Assembly: GCA_003153655.1 (NCBI GenBank)
Contig: PMAK01000025.1
Coordinates: 2,394-9,218 of the forward strand
DNA length: 6,825 nucleotides
Source of the DNA: Phycisphaerales bacterium
Lineage (GTDB): Bacteria; Planctomycetota; Phycisphaerae; Tepidisphaerales; Tepidisphaeraceae
Direction: 5' to 3'
The position numbers and the translations under genes are program-made. Positions 6,463-6,825 of this stretch are shown here, one piece after another (the first letter of the stretch is position 1; each line of letters begins with the position of its first letter). Below the pieces are notes generated by a model. That model saw only the letters and a program-made list of their open reading frames with translations, did not search any database and had not been told where the DNA came from.

Positions 6463-6825
6463 TGGGCACGCTTCGCACGCGGCAGATTCATCTCGATTTT
6501 CACACGGGTCCGGCGATTCCGGATGTGGGGGCGGCTTTTGACGCGCGGCGGTTTGCGGCGCGGATGAAGGCGGCGCATATCAACAGCGTTACTGTTTTTG
6601 CGAAGTGTCATCACGGTCATCTTTATTACAACACGGCGCGGGCGGAGCGGCATCCGGGGCTGGACCGGCGGCTGAATCTTCTGGGGCGGCAGATCGAGGC
6701 GTTGCATCGGGAGGGGATCGGAGCGCCGATTTATATCAGCGTGCAGTGTGATGAGTATGCGGCGAATGCGCATCCGGAATGGGTTGCGCGAAATGCGGAT
6801 GGATCGCCGGTGCGGAGGCCGGCGG
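6462..6825 (+). CDS. Glycoside-hydrolase-like (TIM-barrel type) protein, N-terminal part only
   Basis: The ATG at 6462 shares its A with the pilus ATPase stop codon (TGATG). The frame then stays open for 121 codons to the window edge, so the C-terminus is missing. The sequence begins RQIHLDFHTGPAIPDVG (7-23) and continues FDARRFAARMKAAHINSVTV (26-45), FAKCHHGHLYYNT (46-58), LLGRQIEALHREGI (73-86), PIYISVQCDEYAANAHPEW (89-107) and VARNADGSPV (108-117). This succession of strand and helix blocks is what I recall from a large planctomycete and Firmicutes family of hypothetical glycoside hydrolases, often annotated as beta-galactosidase trimerisation-domain or GHL6-like proteins. D12, H14, K48, H50, H51, D97 and E98 are candidate active-site or sugar-binding residues. 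There is no N-terminal signal peptide, so a cytoplasmic enzyme is likely. Substrate is unknown. Coupling to a pilus ATPase is odd and may only reflect compact gene packing. Confidence 0.8.
   Translation, partial: MGTLRTRQIHLDFHTGPAIPDVGAAFDARRFAARMKAAHINSVTVFAKCHHGHLYYNTARAERHPGLDRRLNLLGRQIEALHREGIGAPIYISVQCDEYAANAHPEWVARNADGSPVRRPA

Overview
The window holds seven protein-coding genes, two of them cut by its edges, packed with short intergenic gaps (the longest is 170 bp). I see no rRNA, tRNA, CRISPR array, insertion sequence or phage gene. The best guess at origin is a planctomycete, probably Phycisphaerae-like or a related PVC bacterium. This is inferred from the secretin-type STN-domain protein at the left edge, the uncharacterised FWHAIMHRRE protein, the glycoside-hydrolase-like protein at the right edge, and the high-GC, G-rich codon use. 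No marker gene settles it.

Layout, left to right. On the minus strand are a secreted STN-domain protein (1-525, C-terminus outside the window) and a polytopic membrane protein with C-terminal TPR repeats that resembles the eukaryotic TMTC O-mannosyltransferases (696-2396). A 137-bp divergent intergenic region follows. It contains a striking long inverted repeat (2420-2502) built on CACAGAT/ATCTGTG cores. On the plus strand come moeA, for molybdenum cofactor synthesis (2534-3742), and, 3 nt later, a conserved uncharacterised protein (3746-4312). Converging on this pair, with a 10-nt gap, is minus-strand purQ, for purine synthesis (4323-5126). A second divergent region (5127-5271) carries a plausible promoter and small repeats. 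It is followed by a PilT/PilU-type pilus ATPase (5272-6462). The start codon of a glycoside-hydrolase-like gene overlaps the ATPase stop codon (6462 to the window end).

The genes do not form one pathway. Two pairs are tightly coupled: moeA with the uncharacterised protein, and the pilus ATPase with the hydrolase-like protein. Both pairings may be informative because the partners have no obvious shared function.

Base composition is strongly strand-asymmetric. The plus strand is G-rich in the stretches I counted, whichever strand is coding. Plus-strand genes favour codons ending in G or T, and purQ favours codons ending in C. This suggests a replication-linked skew with the plus strand as leading strand.

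The items most worth following are the inverted repeat at 2420-2502, the TMTC-like membrane protein, and the uncharacterised gene coupled to moeA. I did not find a clear, complete new multigene system.
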